Part shown: positions 23,237 to 24,447 of the stretch, piece after piece
Layout of the letters: each line of letters opens with the position of its first letter
Numbering within the stretch: the stretch's first letter is position 1
Source: Paraclostridium ghonii
Lineage (GTDB): Bacteria; Bacillota; Clostridia; Peptostreptococcales; Peptostreptococcaceae
NCBI RefSeq assembly: GCF_023653455.1
Contig: NZ_JAKEDR010000039.1
Span: 1-24,447, forward strand
Reading direction: 5' to 3'
Length of the DNA: 24,447 bases
The notes under the pieces: model-generated
Seen by the model: the letters and a program-made list of their open reading frames with translations, nothing else
Databases searched by the model: none
Told to the model about the DNA's origin: nothing
Program-made: the position numbers and the translations under genes

Positions 23237-24400
23237 ATGGAAGAATTAAAGAATAAAATTAATGAAATAACTAACGATAAACTTTTAAAAGTTGTTATTA
23301 GTAATAAATTAAATAAAGATGTTAAATACAATAAAATTAATATTGAATTGAAAGAGAAAAACAATAAAGAATACTATCAAATAGAGAAGTATACAGATAA
23401 ACAAGTTTTTCATGAAAATATAGAACTAGACGTGTTAAATTCTAAATTAGTTGAACTAGTTTTTGAAAACTATAAGCAGATAGGAGCTTGGTCTGATTCA
23501 ACTAATTATGACTTGAAAATATCTAAAAAAGGAAAAATTTTTTTAGGGAAGAAAAAAAGTCAAAATGGAAATTTAATTAATAAAAGTCATAATAGAGAAA
23601 AAAATTATATCCTTAAAGAAGGAATGTTAATTCAACCGTTAATAGATTTAGGGATATTTACAAAGGAAGGAAAAGTAGTAAATTCTAAATACGATAAGTA
23701 TAAACAAATAAATAGATTTATAGAAATAATAGATGATGAAATAAAGAAAAATGATTATAAAGAGCTTACTATATTAGACTTTGGATGTGGTAAATCTTAT
23801 TTAACATTTGTACTTTATTATTACTTTGTTGAAATAAAAAAAATAGATGTAAAAATGATTGGTTTAGACTTAAAAGATGATGTAATAAAAAAATGTAATG
23901 ATATAGCAAAGAAATATAATTATAAGAATTTAAAATTTGAACTTGGAGATATAAATGGATATAAGTACACTGACAATGTAGATATGGTTATAACATTACA
24001 CGCTTGTGATACAGCTACAGACTATGCGCTTTACAATGCAGTAAAATGGAATACAAAAATGATTTTTTCAGTACCTTGCTGCCAACATGAATTTAATGAT
24101 CAAATAAATTCGGCTGAACTTTCTATATTAACTAAATACGGAATTATAAAGGAAAGAGTATCAGCTCTTATGACGGATGCGGTTAGAGGGAATTTATTAG
24201 AAGTATTAGGATATAAAACGCAAATACTTGAATTTATAGACATAGCACATTCTCCTAAAAATATATTAATAAGAGCTTCTAAAGCCTCTATTTCTAAAGA
24301 AAAGAAGGAAAAGGCAATGAAAGAAGTAGATAATATTATAAAAGAATTTAACTTGAATTCAACTTTACTAAATTTATTAAAAAATGATAATTTAATATAG
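23237..24400 (+). CDS. Class I SAM-dependent methyltransferase (Methyltransf_32-like)
   Basis: 387 residues from the ATG at 23237, supported by AAGGTG at 23224-23229; an in-frame ATG at 23219 has no ribosome site. Residues 1-150 form an N-terminal domain I do not recognise. Residues ~155-340 form a Rossmann methyltransferase: motif I LDFGCGKSYLT (180-190), an acidic residue ending strand 2 (GLDLKD, about 209-214), HACDTATD (255-262) and VPCCQHE (279-285). The HACDTA...PCCxHE pair resembles the Methyltransf_32/TRM13/METTL25-type group, some of which act on tRNA or rRNA. The substrate here is unknown. It follows dbpA by 133 bp without an obvious terminator between them. Confidence 0.85.
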   Translation: MEELKNKINEITNDKLLKVVISNKLNKDVKYNKINIELKEKNNKEYYQIEKYTDKQVFHENIELDVLNSKLVELVFENYKQIGAWSDSTNYDLKISKKGKIFLGKKKSQNGNLINKSHNREKNYILKEGMLIQPLIDLGIFTKEGKVVNSKYDKYKQINRFIEIIDDEIKKNDYKELTILDFGCGKSYLTFVLYYYFVEIKKIDVKMIGLDLKDDVIKKCNDIAKKYNYKNLKFELGDINGYKYTDNVDMVITLHACDTATDYALYNAVKWNTKMIFSVPCCQHEFNDQINSAELSILTKYGIIKERVSALMTDAVRGNLLEVLGYKTQILEFIDIAHSPKNILIRASKASISKEKKEKAMKEVDNIIKEFNLNSTLLNLLKNDNLI

Positions 24401-24447
24401 AGATCTAACTTTTTAGTAGGTACTTGATTATAAATGCAATATAAATT

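Overview
The window is very AT-rich DNA from a spore-forming, low-GC Gram-positive anaerobe. The gene order recJ-apt-rel-dtd-MBL-hemZ-hisS-aspS, the AGA/ATA-heavy codon use, strong AGGAGG ribosome sites and collagen-like or cysteine-rich spore-surface-type proteins all suggest Peptostreptococcaceae (Clostridioides, Paraclostridium, Romboutsia, Terrisporobacter or a close relative). The genus cannot be fixed from sequence reading alone. No rRNA, tRNA, CRISPR array, insertion sequence or prophage gene was seen.

Region 1 (1-8945) is a conserved housekeeping block on the + strand. It holds the 3' end of recJ, adenine phosphoribosyltransferase, a weak hairpin, then the bifunctional (p)ppGpp synthetase/hydrolase, D-aminoacyl-tRNA deacylase, a glyoxalase-II-like metallo-hydrolase, a HemZ-type radical SAM protein, and histidyl- and aspartyl-tRNA synthetases. 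It ends at a strong terminator. The themes are purine salvage, stringent response and translation quality. Region 2 (8950-9791) is a two-gene operon of a CsoR-type metal sensor and an RseC-like membrane protein with a cysteine triad. Region 3 (9797-11166, minus strand) is a two-subunit threonine/serine exporter of the ThrE type, read from a TTG start.

Region 4 (11405-12503) is a BclA-like collagen protein with a cysteine-rich head, six 45-bp tandem repeats and a jelly-roll-like tail. Region 5 (12557-14222, minus) is a Na+/phosphate-cotransporter-like protein with PhoU-type C-terminal domains. Region 6 (14520-15543) is a YitT-family membrane protein with a clear promoter and a long terminator hairpin. 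Region 7 (15552-20757) is an ABC exporter (one ATPase and two unlike permeases) followed, after a terminator and a new promoter, by an OmpR-type response regulator and sensor kinase. Repeats phased at 11 bp upstream of the ABC genes are a candidate binding site for that regulator.

Region 8 (20766-21506) is a divergent pair of cysteine-rich genes: a 40-residue protein with 15 cysteines on the minus strand, and a 138-residue protein with 19 cysteines and two kinds of internal repeat on the plus strand. With the collagen-like protein, these are the least ordinary genes here and may be cross-linked spore-surface components. The two plus-strand members share a 12-base upstream element. Region 9 (21602-24400) is a DbpA-type DEAD-box rRNA helicase and a class I methyltransferase of unknown substrate.
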